A stretch of DNA of 64,000 nt from positions 30,604,943-30,668,942 of the forward strand of contig NC_135251.1 of NCBI RefSeq assembly GCF_964204865.1. The letters are read 5' to 3'. How positions within the stretch are numbered: the first letter of the stretch is position 1; each line of letters begins with the position of its first letter. Shown here piece after piece: positions 11,606 to 23,774 of this stretch. The notes under the pieces were generated by a model that was not told the origin of the DNA, did no database searches, and saw nothing but the letters and a program-made list of their open reading frames with translations. A program made the translations under genes and the position numbers. This DNA is from Styela clava. Taxonomy: Eukaryota > Chordata > Ascidiacea > Stolidobranchia > Styelidae.

Positions 11606-12618
11606 CCGCCGTCGGGTGCGGACGTGGTACTGCTATTGGGCGATGAAATAATGGAATGAAAAAGAGAAATTTTGGACTAAAACTTGGAAACCCGGACAAA
11701 AATAATTCCTTCAGTGAATCTGGTTTCAGAACTGTACCGGTAACAGATGGATCCGAAAAGAGTGGTTGCAAACCTGGACGAAATTAAGAATACTGAACCA
11801 TTGGATCTGCGTGAAAGGACTGCAAATGGATGAGGGTTGGGGTTCTCAAGCGAAATACGAACATATGGTCAGAACAATGAAGAATCCTGTAACAGTAGCA
11901 AACCAACATATACTGTAATTATATTTAATGCAAAGAATGCCCTCGATTCATTCGAAATCTATGGAAACTTTTATTGTTGGTTTTTATGTGCAACAATTGG
12001 ACTGCCTTCAAATTTTGGTATCTGTATATGCGTGTTCTAGAGTTTGTTTGTTTTGTTGTGATTAATTTGCAGTCTCTTCGATTACGTGTAATTATTGCCC
12101 AAATGCGTCTATTTGGCTGAAACGCGTTTGTATCCGACACACTATCAACTTTATTGTCATTTTTTTCAACATGTATGTTTGACCCACTTATTCACATGAA
12201 ACGCCCATGGAGCCTTTTATTATTTATCTGCTGCTCATCATATATTATTTTTAGTAAAGAAGCACGCGCATTGTGCGTTATAAACTTTATTCATAAGTTT
12301 TGTTCGTTTTCCGGGCATTTTCTTCCATGTATGGTATGTGTTTTGTGTTCAAGTTTTTGTGTTTTCAGAATGCCGAAATAAATTGTATATTGTATAAAAA
12401 AAATTTAGGTAAATAAAAGTAATAGCCTTCTAGCGAAATAATCAAAACTTTAACCACTGAAAATTCCAAAGCAATTGGTCAAGTAATCAAAGAGAAAAGA
12501 GACTTAATAACGATAAAAGTTTGTGTCAAAGAACAACAACATAATAACAAAACGATCCATAGGTCCACTTACGTGTCCAATGAAAGTGTGAATATTGGTC
12601 AAGGCAATCAATACCATA
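11606..12618. other. Repeat-like intergenic sequence
   Basis: No gene recognised. The block 12060-12140 (CTCTTCG ... GGCTGAAACGCG) resembles the tails of Penelope-like or non-LTR elements, but a boundary could not be fixed. Confidence 0.3.
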
Positions 12619-12626
12619 CTTGTGAA

Positions 12627-13875
12627 TAGGCTTGCACGTAATTGACAAAAATCAATTCCGTAATTACGTCCAAATCGATTACGTAATGACCCCGTAATTG
12701 CGATATTTTTTCACACATTTAAACCTATCATAACAACAAATTTAATCCACTTCTATTCCGAATGGGACATCGAAGTTTGGTTTTCATATTCCCGGCAGTA
12801 CTACACGCCGGCGACAGATGTTAAAGACAAATATCAAGGAGTGAATTCAAAATAATTTTATTCTGATTTTTATCTTTTGTATTAGCTTAATTTTCCTTTA
12901 TCAACTTTATCACCAAATTTTATGCGATCAATTTTATCATTACCAACATTTTTATGAAACGATAGTTGACTTTTTTAAAATCCTATTAACGTATTATTAC
13001 GACTTTCGTATTAAATAAAAATTCCGGGTTGCTAATTTATTAATCAACTACAAGCGTATTCTCTCGTTTGATTATACTTCTGCTTGCCTCGCGACAAAGA
13101 CTTGTTATTTCACCGTTTTTTACAATATCCGACTTTACTACTTAGTTAACATTTTATAATAATTATTGATGTCGACTTATTGACGATATTCCGATTTCCA
13201 TGCTTCATTTTACATTAAATCATTTCGCGGCCTAAATGTTATAACATTATTTGCGATAAATTTAGATCAAATATTAATTATTTGCGCATAATTTAAAATA
13301 CCGTACTTATACGACATGCCTTCTCCGAAAATACAAAGGTATATCGCAAAACAATGCATTTTGTGACATTTATTTTGCACTCATGAAAATATTAATTTAT
13401 TTTTATAACTCAAGTCGACAATCCTATTTGCCAAGATTGACACAAGTTTGGTCGAGTGCCGGTGGTATTCGAGTCGACGATAAATCGAAATAAGTTGCCG
13501 CATTTGGTAAAGACAGGTAATCTTATTTGGCCGACATATTGCGAGGCATTGTGAAAAACATATTGAGCAATGCCAAGTTCGGACAGATATATAACGATAA
13601 AATCGGTAACAGAACATCAAGATTTTGTAATAGAAAATGGATCTGGCGCAGAATAAACACGGGAAATCGCGTCGTATTGTTGTTTCTCTGCCGTCTCAAT
13701 CGCTTTACCGATGCCGAAAAGACTAAGTTGCGTTGGTTCATTACGCAATTTCTCTTCCGTCTTTTTATTGCTGTTTGATAAGCGCGAAAGCGCTCGACCA
13801 ATAATAACGACTTTACGTAATTCGTAACTTCGCTTCCGTAACTCGAAATAATTCCGTAAATTACGTACAAGCCTA
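12627..13875. mobile_element. hAT-type element, 1.25 kb, with intact 8-bp duplication
   Basis: The left end TAGGCTTGCACGTAATT and right end (reverse complement TAGGCTTGTACGTAATTT) are inverted repeats. The flanks carry the perfect 8-bp direct repeat CTTGTGAA (12619-12626 and 13876-13883). Subterminal CCGTAATTACG motifs recur at both ends. Overlapping minus-strand frames at 13381-13889 may be decayed transposase, but no motif is certain. Non-autonomous. Confidence 0.88.
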
Positions 13876-13883
13876 CTTGTGAA

Positions 13884-15479
13884 ACACATAATTAAGGGCC
13901 AATTGCCAAATAAAGCAATTTTGCTTTGTATATTCGATAACCACGCGGCTGCACTGGTTCAAAATAACAAACCAACATAATTTCTCGCAGCCTGGCAAAA
14001 AATCCGGTTTGCGTATCAGAGGGTGGGACCACTGGTTTAGCCTGCAGTGATTCATGAATGGAAAGATAAGGACTTACGTCAACTACTCATTCGGATGTAA
14101 CATGATCAAAAAGATGAGAATGGAAAATCTTATTGGCGCTCGTAACGCTGTCACTCAATTGTCCTTACTAATATCGGTACCTGTCGACAAGCCTAGGTAG
14201 TTAGATTGTCGAATTCAAGCAATAAGAATCACCAAAAACATAATCACATATTTCAACCCCCGAACGATAGCAGGAAACACGTAACAAATTGCTTGATACA
14301 AAGAACGCTCGGTACAAAAGGCTTATCGCTTGTCAAGATAGATCATTGTCAGGAAAATAGGGCATGAACATGAACCTATTCATTGAATCAACATACTATT
14401 ATCATTCTCTGTGGTCAAATAACATTAAAGTCTATAGTTGCAATTCACATTTGCTACACTGCAAACTTCCGTGTGTGCAGCTGTCACTTGATGCTGAAGT
14501 ATGCAGGTGCTGGGTACTATTGTAGCGTAAATATATACTACTGTAGCAAATAAACTGATATTTGCTGGAGGTTGGTTGCTTGGTGGACTGTGGTTGTATT
14601 GTCTGGTGATATGCTCTTTAATCTTGATCTGACGAAGACACCGGATTCATAAATCCGAATACATGTATTGAAATCGTGTTTATTTACGAATACCGATGAA
14701 TATTTTGAAAGCATGGCTGGTGAACCGGATAGTTACTGCTAACTTCAGAGAACCGATTTCACAAGATTTTTGCGGCGAATTGACTAAAAACCACCAAACA
14801 GTTTTATTGTAAATACGTACATATGTATTATTTAGCTCGAATAAAAATGATTGTGCATTCTGATGTGCATGTGTCGATAAATAAAAATTTGAGCTCTGTA
14901 ATCGTACAGAAGTACAGCTGGATAATATAATGAAACATGTTTTTAAATACTGTGTCCTAATTGTCTTTCCCTCGACTGCTAAGTCATTTTCTCATATTCG
15001 AATCCTTTGTCAAAATTTATATTATTCCTTTTTTTTTGTGTCTTGAGCATATTTTCTTTAATTTTTGACTCGTACTAAATTTTGGTGTCGCAGACTCACG
15101 ATGACCATTTCTTTAAGCTTTTAAGTTCAATTAGTTTAGAATAGATTCATTTCGGCTGGTATATCTATTGATTCGGTTGATACATGGAAATTTGAAAAAA
15201 GATATATACCAAAGTTAAAAGCAAGCACATAACATTTGGTCGTGTACTCAAAATTTTCAAATGCTACACAGATTACATGAAATCGGAAAGGTTGTGAAAT
15301 AAGTCCTCAAAATTCAAACTGGTTTACATCATGATGAAATGCGTTCCCTCAATACACGCAACAACTAAAAGCCACACCCGACGAAAAAGCAACAAACTCA
15401 CACCCACCCAACCAATGCCTTTTAACTGAATTCGTTTAAGTTAGTCTTGCTTAAACTGTACCTCCAGTTCAAATCTAAC
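13884..15479. other. Intergenic, no gene seen
   Basis: AT-rich. Around 14628-14690 the sequence CTGACGAAGACACCGG followed by a short stem and AATACATG resembles tails of Penelope-like elements. Evidence is weak. No coding exon recognised. Confidence 0.3.
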
Positions 15480-15487
15480 TTTATAAA

Positions 15488-17309
15488 TAGGCTTACCATA
15501 AATCTGAAACAAAAAACCGGGACGGTGCGATTTGGCAAACATTCGGTCGATTGCCAGTCTTGATAATATTGGAACGTCTACCATGCTATTGCGGGTATAT
15601 ACGGCTGTAAATCTCTACTGATTATTGAATTAGAAAAAACACAAAAAATTAGTTTGTATTATTCATTTAGACCAAAAGTATTTTTCCGCAGATGGAATCT
15701 TTCTCAAAAATTCTTGTTTTGATTTTGTCATGAAAATGATAACAAGAGACATCACCATTAAATTTGCAGGTTACGGAGTGGTTTTATATTTTCTTCTGGC
15801 ATTCTGCACCTGCTTTCGAACCAAAATTTTTTAACAATGGAAAAAATCCTTTCAACAGATGGCGATGTTCCGAAAAACAAAATCAACCAATTTGCTGCAA
15901 ATTCGAAATGCTAATATTTCTGTTGGAAAAAACGTTAAACATCTCTGTCCACTTAATTTCAACCGGCAAAGGACGTCAAATTGCATTTGAACCATGCTCA
16001 GATAAATATCTCTTTATCAGTATTCGTCGAAAAGTGCATCGCTATTCAAAACCTGATCAGCTAACCAAACATATCATTTATCAATTTTGCAGACCAACAC
16101 TTCAGTCCAGTTTATTTCACTCTTCAAATTTGTCCATATGTGTGGCCTGGCAGCTTTGTAGGCTTCATCGTGCAGCTCTATATACGATAGACATTTCAAG
16201 TAAAAATCGCAAACATTCTTTTTAAATACAAATTTTTTCCCTGCAAATTTAGCTTCACCTCTGACAGAATATTTGCAACATCTACGGCAAGGGTCGGCAA
16301 CCTTTTGTCGCCCGCGGGCCAAAATTAAGGGTTGCGAGTCATTGGCGGGCCGCACATATTTTTAGAAAGTTGAAACTGAACGGATGATACTTTTTATATT
16401 AAAAATCAAACAGTGATACATCTCTCGAATAGATATAGATTTATTTCCTCATTGCATCTCATAAAATTCCATTTAAATATTTTCAGCGCCATTGAACCCT
16501 TTGCACTTAGCATCAACTTTTCGGCGTTTTGTTGCCATTCGAGCTTGAAGTAAATCATCATTGAATTCAGAGGAGAACAGCGGAGCAATGCACCGACTCT
16601 CATTTATTTCTGGCTAAACGTGCAAAATCAGCGAATCCGCTTATCAGACAGCGGACATCAGAAATTCTAACTGTGTATATTTACAAGTTAATGCAAATTT
16701 AGCCTCAAAAAAATTTGAAATTAATTTAGAGGTGCAGTCAAAACTTTGGTCATGAATAGCAGTGTGATAGGTAAATGTTGGCTGCCAACGACACAGAATC
16801 ACCTGAATTTGTTATGGCAAAATTGGTCAGTCGAGTCGATGCCTCAATGTTTTGTGCTTCCTGCTTTGGATATGATCGTTGACATCTGAACGTCCGCCCT
16901 GACTAATAGAAAAACAGATCTGCAATGCGTACAGTGTACCTTTCCTACTTCAGTTTGCTTCAAATAAGGAAAATCTTTCTTCAACTCATCAGAAAACTTG
17001 TACTTTCTTTTTGGCATTTCGACAACCTAACGACATTGCAGTTAACGCCAGAAAACACATTAAAACATATACCAATTGTGACATAACAATAGAGCGATTT
17101 CTCTCTCTGAACTAGCAAAGTGTGTCGCAAAACAGTGGTAAATGGGCTGTCTCCGTTAAAAAAAAATTTGTAATAATAATGAATTTGAATTTTTTACCCA
17201 TGAAAACCGTGCTGACAAACCGGGACATTTGAGTCAACCGGCCGGGACGCCGGGACAGCTTGTCAAATCCGGGACTGTCCCGGCTAAACCGGGACGTATG
17301 GTAAGCCTA
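15488..17309 (-). mobile_element. hAT element, 1.8 kb, with decayed transposase
   Basis: The ends TAGGCTTACCATA and TATGGTAAGCCTA are perfect inverted repeats flanked by TTTATAAA (15480-15487 and 17310-17317). The duplication is itself palindromic. CCGGGAC motifs are clustered subterminally at both ends. On the minus strand at 17018-16830 lies MPKRKYKFSDELKKDFPYLK, then a CxxC pair (VHCTHCRSVF). After a one-base frameshift follow QGGRSDVNDHIQSRKHK, the N-terminal zinc-finger block typical of a hAT transposase family. Further minus-strand remnants (YLKCLSYIELHDEAYKA) lie near 16.1-16.25 kb. A second hAT-family fragment starting at 16287 is nested inside. Inactive. Confidence 0.88.
16287..16720. 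repeat. Nested fragment of the GGGTCGGCAACC hAT family
   Basis: Starts AAGGGTCGGCAACC and continues with GGCGGGCCGCACATAT, matching in inverse order the right half of the element at 2520-2968 and the copy at 35291. No second terminus is seen, so this is truncated or decayed. It lies inside the 15488-17309 element, so it inserted later. Confidence 0.65.
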
Positions 17310-18268
17310 TTTATAAAGCAAATGAGCTCTTCTAATAAGCGCAATATTCACATTTGTTCTGCGTGTTTTGTGATGTAATAGTGAAGTTCACCCCAGCATT
17401 ATACGGATGGCTAAAATATAGGCAGATTAGAGTGGGAAAAGTTGTTATTATATGCTCTGGGAGATGTCAGTCGCCACTCAACAAAAAATATAAAAATCGC
17501 TAATGCGCATATGCATTATTTATACTTTTTCATTATCCGGTTAACCGTCACAATAATAACCGGATATCAGATAGCAAAATACCTCTTGGTTAACCGGTTA
17601 TTCGCTATCCGGATAATCCAACCCTACACGACACTGTTATTAGTGTTGAGCACAAACAGGATTCAGGACTCCGAAAAACAGGACTCCGGCAGGGTTTTCA
17701 ACAAACAGGATCGGATCAGGAGTGGGAACATTCTTGGTTGCCCGGAGTCAATCAGGAGTCTCAACTAAATCTATAATATACCGTGACCGATAGAAGTACC
17801 GTACGTCTGTACGTACCGGTGCAGGCATAATTTGAACGGACTTGAATTATCTGTACCGTACATAAATATTAATACATAATCGTGCTTCTTCAGGATGCTA
17901 CCGGTACCATTTATGAATCTGTGTTTACCACTTCTGTATCGGTACAAGCCTGAACTGGGTGTTTTATAATTTTAAACAGAGTTCTGGTGTTCTGTGTTTG
18001 GATGCGGTTGTCGGGTTGTAGCGAATACCGGTACCGGAACTCACATGCAGACATGCCTGTACCAGTATGTGTCGTGAATTTGGTGTGCATTACCTAGGAA
18101 ATGCATCCTATGCTGTTCACTGTTATGTAGAACACTCACTGTATAATCAACAGATGGAACATGCTCTTGGCGAAGAATAATGTTGAATACTTGAATGTAA
18201 TTGTGGCTATGAAGCATCAGTTCTATGCAGACTTTGCAATATTTAAATGTGATTGTAGTGATAGTTTA

Positions 18269-18285
18269 GATAGATAGATAGATAG
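18269..18285. repeat. GATA tetranucleotide microsatellite
   Basis: Four tandem GATA units (17 bases). Its position before a GC-richer block suggests the simple-sequence tail of an old retroposon. Confidence 0.9.
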
Positions 18286-18604
18286 TTTATTTCGAAAACT
18301 CCATAACAAACCTAAATTTAAAATGGAGAATTCTGGAGGGCAGGCAAAACCTACAAAAAAGTTTAAAACATGAAGTATCTCATGTGCCTGCCCACCAGCA
18401 CGCACACACTGAATTAATGGGGTGAGCAAGCCTCAAGCAAAATATTATTCTATGACTATAACTAATTTTTTATACGATCCCTGAATTTTGTTATGTCATT
18501 GAACATAGTAATGAGTGTGCGCTAGTGTGACTTTGCAATGTTTAGATGCTGCTGTAGTGAACACTATATTGCATAGTCAGTCCTCCCAGTTGATCCCCCA
18601 TAGT

Positions 18605-18619
18605 CCCCCCCCCCCCCCC
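18605..18619. repeat. Poly-C run (15 bases)
   Basis: An uninterrupted homopolymer of 15 C in an AT-rich background. Its exact length may be uncertain in any assembly. Confidence 0.9.
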
Positions 18620-18929
18620 ATAGTCAGTGGTTTTAGTTTTAGCAATGTTTAAATGTGAGTTTGGGAAACATAATAATGAATATTTTCAGATATTCTCAAG
18701 TGTTTCAGATGTCAGGATGGAAAAACATAAAATACATCAGCGCAGCACGTTTTTGATGTTGCTGCTGTAGTGAACACTAAATTTGGTCAATATTAGATTT
18801 GTCAACAGGAGCGAAACAGGAGTCATAGTTTTCTTTGTTCGGAGTCGGACTCCGAGTTCGAATTTTGATTTTGGATCAGGACGGAGTCGGAGTCTGAAAA
18901 TTCTGACTCCGCTCATCTCTGACTGTTAT

Positions 18930-19502
18930 GTCATGGTTAAATCATGGTTATGTCATTGTAGCCGGAACAATGGTCGTCTAATTGTTGGGTTTCATGGCCT
19001 GAGTTCAGTTCTAACTTGCAAGTCAAATTAAAATAATCTTGAGTTGAAACACGTCCGACTGTTAACTAAAGTTAGTTAAATTAACCCAATATGCTATACC
19101 TGGGGTGGCCAACACATCGATTGCGAATGCAGATGAACGTGGCGTGGATGTGTTGTCTGTCACCAAATCGAAGACACCAAATTAAAATGTAAAGCAGACT
19201 ACTTCCTTTATTTCAAAACCTGGCGTAGAAATAGGAGTTTTCAAGTCAGATGGGACCTCAGATGTCGCCAATGCATTCACAAATGTGCGCGGTGGGACCA
19301 GTTTCGCAATTTTACTTTTAGTCACGTGTTGCCAAAGTGACTATAAAGTGTTAGTCACTTTGCGTGTTGCCGATGGCCTCGTCGTCTGTCGAGCAATGTA
19401 CGTTATGCGTACGTTAATAAGAAAAAAAAATAAATAAAAATGTACGTTATGCGGCTTTGAACGACTGTCTCAACTCTGCTGCTCTGTGATCCGGCGGGTA
19501 CT
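18930..19502. other. Intergenic with hAT-end-like motif
   Basis: Contains CTGGGGTGGCCAAC near 19099, similar to a hAT terminus, but no partner end nearby. No gene recognised. Confidence 0.35.
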
Positions 19503-19510
19503 GTCAGACG

Positions 19511-20483
19511 CAGGGTTGCCATATTGGCTTTTTTAACGCCAAATTTGCCATTTTTGGCTTTTTATAAACGCGTTTGGCGTCAGAATTTCCGTTTGGCTTT
19601 TTGGCGTTTTTTTTGGCTTTTTTTAAGTCTATTCTAGTGTCTATTATTAAAATCATATGAAATACAATATTTAGTGTGTAACAACTGAACAATAGCCTAT
19701 TACCTGTAGCCTACTTATCACAGTATTAGCTACTTATTAACATTAGAATCCCTGGAGCATCGATTTCCTTGTTTGTCACATTAACTCTTAACCATACCCA
19801 ATAAGAAATAATTGCAGTTTCTGCAGCTGCTCAGACAGATGTTCGAGCAGGGTTGTAAACATTGCCTCGTTTTTATAGTTTTTGCGTGTTATTTGTCAGT
19901 TTTGCGCTCTGTTTCCAAAAAATAGTTGTATAACTTAATTTTCATTATGCCTGATATGGTTTATGTGAGCTTTAGTTTAATTCTGCAATTGCAGTAACGA
20001 TGTGATTAACTACGCTAAAATTACTGAATTAGATATCAGTGGTCCACCTGTGAGCGGCAGGGGGTTAGATAAATTTTTTACTAAAATTGATGGTTTATAA
20101 ATTTTGAAAGTAAAAAAATATTCAATAGTGAAGTACGATATAGGGAGAATTTTTTAAGGTATATCACAAGTGGAAACATGTAGGTATATTAAATACTGAC
20201 AGACTGAAGCGTCACCCTGTAGGCCTATTGTATATATTGAATGGTAAAATAATGATGTCCGCTTGATATTTATTTTACTTTCTACAGTCATATAGAAACT
20301 TTACTTTCTATTTTTGTGCCTCACTGAATGAACTGATGGCTCTACATCATCATCAGTACGTTGCCAAGGGCTCAAAATCTGACAAATTATGGGGCTTTTG
20401 TACTTAGTAAAATTGTTGGCTTTTTCTGGCTTTTTTTATGTCTTGATTTGGCTTTTTTTGATCGCTGGGGTCTGGCAACCCTG
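19511..20483. mobile_element. hAT-type element, 973 bp, intact 8-bp duplication
   Basis: Starts CAGGGTTGCCA and ends TGGCAACCCTG, flanked by the perfect 8-bp repeat GTCAGACG (19503-19510 and 20484-20491). The subterminal zones at both ends are packed with TTTTTGGC motifs (GGCTTTTTT repeats), which look like transposase-binding repeats. No transposase frame. Confidence 0.92.
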
Positions 20484-20491
20484 GTCAGACG

Positions 20492-21704
20492 GTAGTACGT
20501 TCTCACCCAAGATGTAATTAATACAGAGCAGCTACACTAAAATGATCGGTCTTTAATAATACGTGATGATTGAGGCGGCATGTAGCAGTGTAAACAAACA
20601 ATTGAAAAATTTCTAGGATAAAGTGTAAATGCATGTCGCCGTTCCATGCTTGGAAATAGAAAATATAGGGTATCTAGTGATTATCATGATACTGTAGTAT
20701 CGACTAAAACGTCCACACAAAAATCGATTGTGTATGTTCTCAAATATCAGAATAGTAAGTTTTGTATACCAAGCCCTATTATAATGAGAGCATCTTAATT
20801 CCGTTTGAACCTATTTTCATGCTTGTGTGCTGTTATTTGCCCAAAATTCTTCCATTTTCGCATACCAGTTTGCCATCCTAGTCCTGCAATTAAAAATTCG
20901 CTATTACTGTTATCTGTTGTTTGTTTCTTGATGTCACTAAGTCTGTGATTTCAGACGTTTCGGCCAACACAGTCTCAAGTGTGGAGACTGGAGATACATT
21001 TATTAATGATACTGGGATAGAATGCAATAGAAGAGGATGGTTACATGCCTTGATTGAATATTTTTGAATTTTGTTAATGAAAGTAGCGTATTTAGTCATG
21101 ATTTTGATATTAAAATTGCACATACAGCCCATCACACTGTCACATCTATGATTTAACTAACAGTATATCCCACTCACAGACTCACCAGGCCATGCTGCCA
21201 TGTCTTTGATCTATATGTCTCTGTTGGTGTTTCTTTTGTTGTAATATTAAAATATTGCAAAAGTATTTCGGCCACTTCAGTTCAATTACTGAATTATAAC
21301 GTATATTCCAATATTTGGATGTTGTTATACCCAAACAATTCCCCATGCTGTAAGTTGCTGATGCATACACATTTTTTTAGTAATTTTCTGTTTTTGAATG
21401 ATAAGATAAGGTTACTGGATCAATTATGTTACTGGAGCATTGGGGAAAATTCTAGAACTACTAGAGGGGACCAGATCGATGATAATTCAGTAGTTTCTCC
21501 GATGATTTTGAACATTCAAAAATCATTCAATCAAAATGCTGAAATGTCATGATTCCCATTTAATTTAATTTGCTAATTTGTGCATAACCTATATTCTTCT
21601 CAATAGATCTAATCTAGTAGTCTAATATTGTATATTCTAAATGCATCAAGTCTCTACTTTTCAATTTGTTCATTTTTTCTATAGAGTATATGTACTGATC
21701 AAGC
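20492..21704. other. Intergenic, upstream of the TIM14 gene
   Basis: No full gene. A plus-strand frame around 20896-21066 (FLDVTKSVISDVSANTVSSV, then ETGDTF) looks protein-like but starts without ATG. It overlaps a segment resembling retroelement tails (GACGTTTCGGCCAACACAG). Promoter or 5' UTR elements of the downstream gene probably lie here, but none could be identified. Confidence 0.35.
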
Positions 21705-22058
21705 ATGGCAACTACAATGATTGTAGTTGGACTTGGAATTGCTGGTAGTGCTTTGTTAGCTCGAGCAGCTGTCCGCATGGCGGGACCTGCGGCACGTCAG
21801 ATGGATGAAACACTGAAAACTCTCGGAAAATTTGATTTTGAAAATTACAAATATTATAGAGGTGGTTTTGAAACTAAAATGACAAAAAGGGAAGCTGCTT
21901 TAATTTTAGGAATTGGGCAGTCTAGCAACAGAAACAGAGTACGAGAATGTCACAGAAGGATTATGCTTCTGAATCATCCTGATAAAGGAGGATCTCCTTA
22001 TCTTGCCGCCAAAATCAATCAAGCAAAGGACATGTTGGATCATGGATTGAAAAAATAA
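21705..22058 (+). CDS. DNAJC19: Mitochondrial import subunit TIM14 (PAM18, DNAJC19 type)
   Basis: A 117-aa protein of the usual family length. An N-terminal transmembrane segment (residues 5-25, IVVGLGIAGSALLARAAVRM) anchors it in the mitochondrial inner membrane. Then come the conserved YYRGGFETKMTKREAALILG block (50-69) and a C-terminal J domain with the HPD motif at 91-93 (LLNHPDKGGSPYLAAKIN). In the known pathway it stimulates mtHsp70 ATPase in the PAM motor that pulls preproteins through TIM23. The paralogue DNAJC15 is a less likely identity because the short N-terminus fits DNAJC19. The gene is a single exon. A strong acceptor (TTTTTTCTATAG) ends about 20 bases before the ATG, implying an upstream 5' exon or trans-splicing. 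The stop overlaps AATAAA and an ATTAAA follows at 22078. The next gene on the same strand begins about 1 kb downstream. Confidence 0.96.
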   Translation: MATTMIVVGLGIAGSALLARAAVRMAGPAARQMDETLKTLGKFDFENYKYYRGGFETKMTKREAALILGIGQSSNRNRVRECHRRIMLLNHPDKGGSPYLAAKINQAKDMLDHGLKK

Positions 22059-22077
22059 AAAAAAATTTGAACAAATG

Positions 22078-22083
22078 ATTAAA
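22078..22083 (+). promoter_or_regulatory. Candidate polyadenylation signal of TIM14 gene
   Basis: ATTAAA 20 bases after the stop codon. AATAAA also overlaps the stop at 22054-22059. Either could serve; assigned by position only. Confidence 0.4.
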
Positions 22084-23069
22084 TTATAACACTGTGAATT
22101 GTTTGAGTTAGCCATGGAACAGAATAAGAGAACTTAATTTAAAACGGTAACTTAACTTAAAAAGGTTTCATGGCAATGCCTCGTGTACATACGGTAGATA
22201 AATAGGCATGTTTCATCAATGGATCATAACCATGTTTCAGGTTTATTGATTACGGTTACATATTGTTAATAGCAATATTTCAAATTTGTCAGCCTAGGTT
22301 TGGTATTCACGTCCATCTGATGAAGGTTTAACTTGATTTGCTATAAAATTTAACAACACTCAAGATATTTATGTTTCTTGTTTCACTTTCTCAATTTGAT
22401 TAATTCTTCGTTGATTAAAATTGTTTGTCCGTAATATTTACTAATTCAGGGTATGTTAGAAATTAAATAGGTGAAAATATTTTTTAGAAGCTAGCCAGAG
22501 AATGTATTTATTAGGTTTCATCCATTTGATCACATAATAAAATTACTTAATAATTCTATTTCGTACTTCCTGAATTTTTTGAGGTGATCACTCTAAATAA
22601 ATCCAAAGATGTTAGTTTTTAAAAAGATTTTTAAGAGATTTTTGGCTTAATAAAATAGCCTAGCAAAGGTTGAAGTAGGAATGGACTAATGTGCGAAGGA
22701 AGATATCTTTATTGTTGGTGCCTATTGTCAACCATTAAGTCATCAGAAGTTGCCCATGATTTATGAAAGTTCCTTTAAAAGGAACTCCAGTATTGAAAAT
22801 AGTCTGCTGATTCAAACAACAAATTTATAAGGATGCTGGAAAATGTTCACTATATTAAAAATATGAAATTGTTATTGGTGAAAATCATAGAGCATCACAC
22901 CAAATTCTATTTGCTATGATTATGAACCTTGCTTGAAAGTATGCACAAAGTTTATAGCCACCATGTCTGTTTTTGATGTGTTTTGCAAAATATACTATTT
23001 CTAAACGTGAGCTCCTTTTTGTATTTGATTCTCATCTATTGACTGTTTGTACATTTTTCAGAATTAATA
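22084..23069. other. Intergenic between TIM14 and TP53RK genes
   Basis: About 1 kb of AT-rich DNA, no ORF or repeat terminus recognised. A pyrimidine-rich acceptor ending TTTTTCAG lies at 23050-23061, just before the TP53RK start. Confidence 0.5.
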
Positions 23070-23774
23070 ATGAATCCCTATGTAAATCATGGAGTGCTTT
23101 TGCATCAAGGTGCTGAGGCTAAAATTTATAAATGTGAGTTTCTCGGTCGAACTGCAATTATTAAGTTTCGTTTTTCGAAAAAATATCGCCATCCCGAACT
23201 GGATGAAAAACTGACTAAGAAAAGAATAACCCAAGAAGCACGTTCCTTACTAAGATGTAGGAATATTGGAGTTCAAACTCCAGCTGTGTATTTTGTAGAT
23301 TTGGATATGGGTGTGCTTGTACTTGAATACTTTGACATGGCACAGACATTGAAAGAGCACATATTTCAAGCATATGAGAAATATGATACACCTGGACAAT
23401 ACCCACCAGAATTGGTTCAAGTTATTGAGAATGTTGGACAAAAACTTGCTATGATTCACAACTCTGATATAATACACGGAGATTTGACTTCTTCAAACAT
23501 CTTGGTTGAATGTCAGGAAGGCAGCGAAGGAAACAATGTTGTGAAAATAATTTTCATTGACTTTGGTTTGAGCTCATCGTCTCGACTTGTCGAAGACAAG
23601 GGTGTTGATTTGTATGTTTTGGAAAAAGCATTCTTAAGTACTCATCCAAATAGTGAAAATCTTTTCGGTGCTTTGATTAAGTCCTACAAATCGCATTCCA
23701 CCAACTGCAAAGGTATAATATCTAAATATGAGGAAGTAAAACTGCGAGGTCGAAAGCGAACTATGGTAGGGTGA
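23070..23774 (+). CDS. TP53RK: TP53-regulating kinase (PRPK / Bud32), KEOPS subunit
   Basis: A 234-aa atypical small kinase, close to the usual length (about 230-260). Visible motifs: GAEAKIY loop (14-20), Lys32 in AIIKFRF, Arg-Ile-Thr-x-Glu (52-56, Glu56 pairing with the Lys), catalytic loop IHGDLTSSNIL (135-145, Asp138) and IDFGLSS (163-169). The family C-terminus RGRKR (226-230) is followed by TMVG. In known biology Bud32 acts with OSGEP/Kae1 in KEOPS for t6A tRNA modification in cytosol and nucleus. The basic tail binds tRNA. Single exon; vertebrate genes have an intron. The acceptor TTTTTCAG ends only about 8 bases before the ATG, consistent with a 5' UTR intron or spliced-leader addition. 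The frame is intact and all catalytic residues are present. Confidence 0.97.
   Translation: MNPYVNHGVLLHQGAEAKIYKCEFLGRTAIIKFRFSKKYRHPELDEKLTKKRITQEARSLLRCRNIGVQTPAVYFVDLDMGVLVLEYFDMAQTLKEHIFQAYEKYDTPGQYPPELVQVIENVGQKLAMIHNSDIIHGDLTSSNILVECQEGSEGNNVVKIIFIDFGLSSSSRLVEDKGVDLYVLEKAFLSTHPNSENLFGALIKSYKSHSTNCKGIISKYEEVKLRGRKRTMVG

Larger units (their letters stand above)
17641..18921. mobile_element. hAT-type element, 1.28 kb, intact 8-bp duplication
   Basis: The ends TAGTGTTGAGC (left) and CAGAGATGAGC (right, complement) form an imperfect inverted repeat. The flanks carry the perfect direct repeat ACTGTTAT (17633-17640 and 18922-18929). GGACTCCGG / CGGAGTC subterminal motifs are repeated many times at both ends. 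The interior contains GGTACCG-rich segments, a short GATA microsatellite (18269-18285) and a 15-base C run (18605-18619). No transposase frame: non-autonomous. Confidence 0.86.

Noticed and set aside
14628..14690. Possible hammerhead-like ribozyme core (CTGACGA ... stem ... GAAT)
   Set aside because: The third conserved strand is not the expected GAAA and helices I and III could not be paired convincingly.
15764..16225. 153-codon plus-strand ORF
   Set aside because: It lies antisense to decayed hAT transposase sequence inside the 15488-17309 element and has no family motif, so it is treated as a shadow frame.
18223..18429. 68-codon minus-strand ORF
   Set aside because: Falls across a GATA microsatellite inside a hAT element; no protein motif.
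20896..21066. Protein-like plus-strand frame without ATG
   Set aside because: Could be a retroelement tail (GACGTTTCGGCC motif); no exon boundaries with a partner exon could be found.
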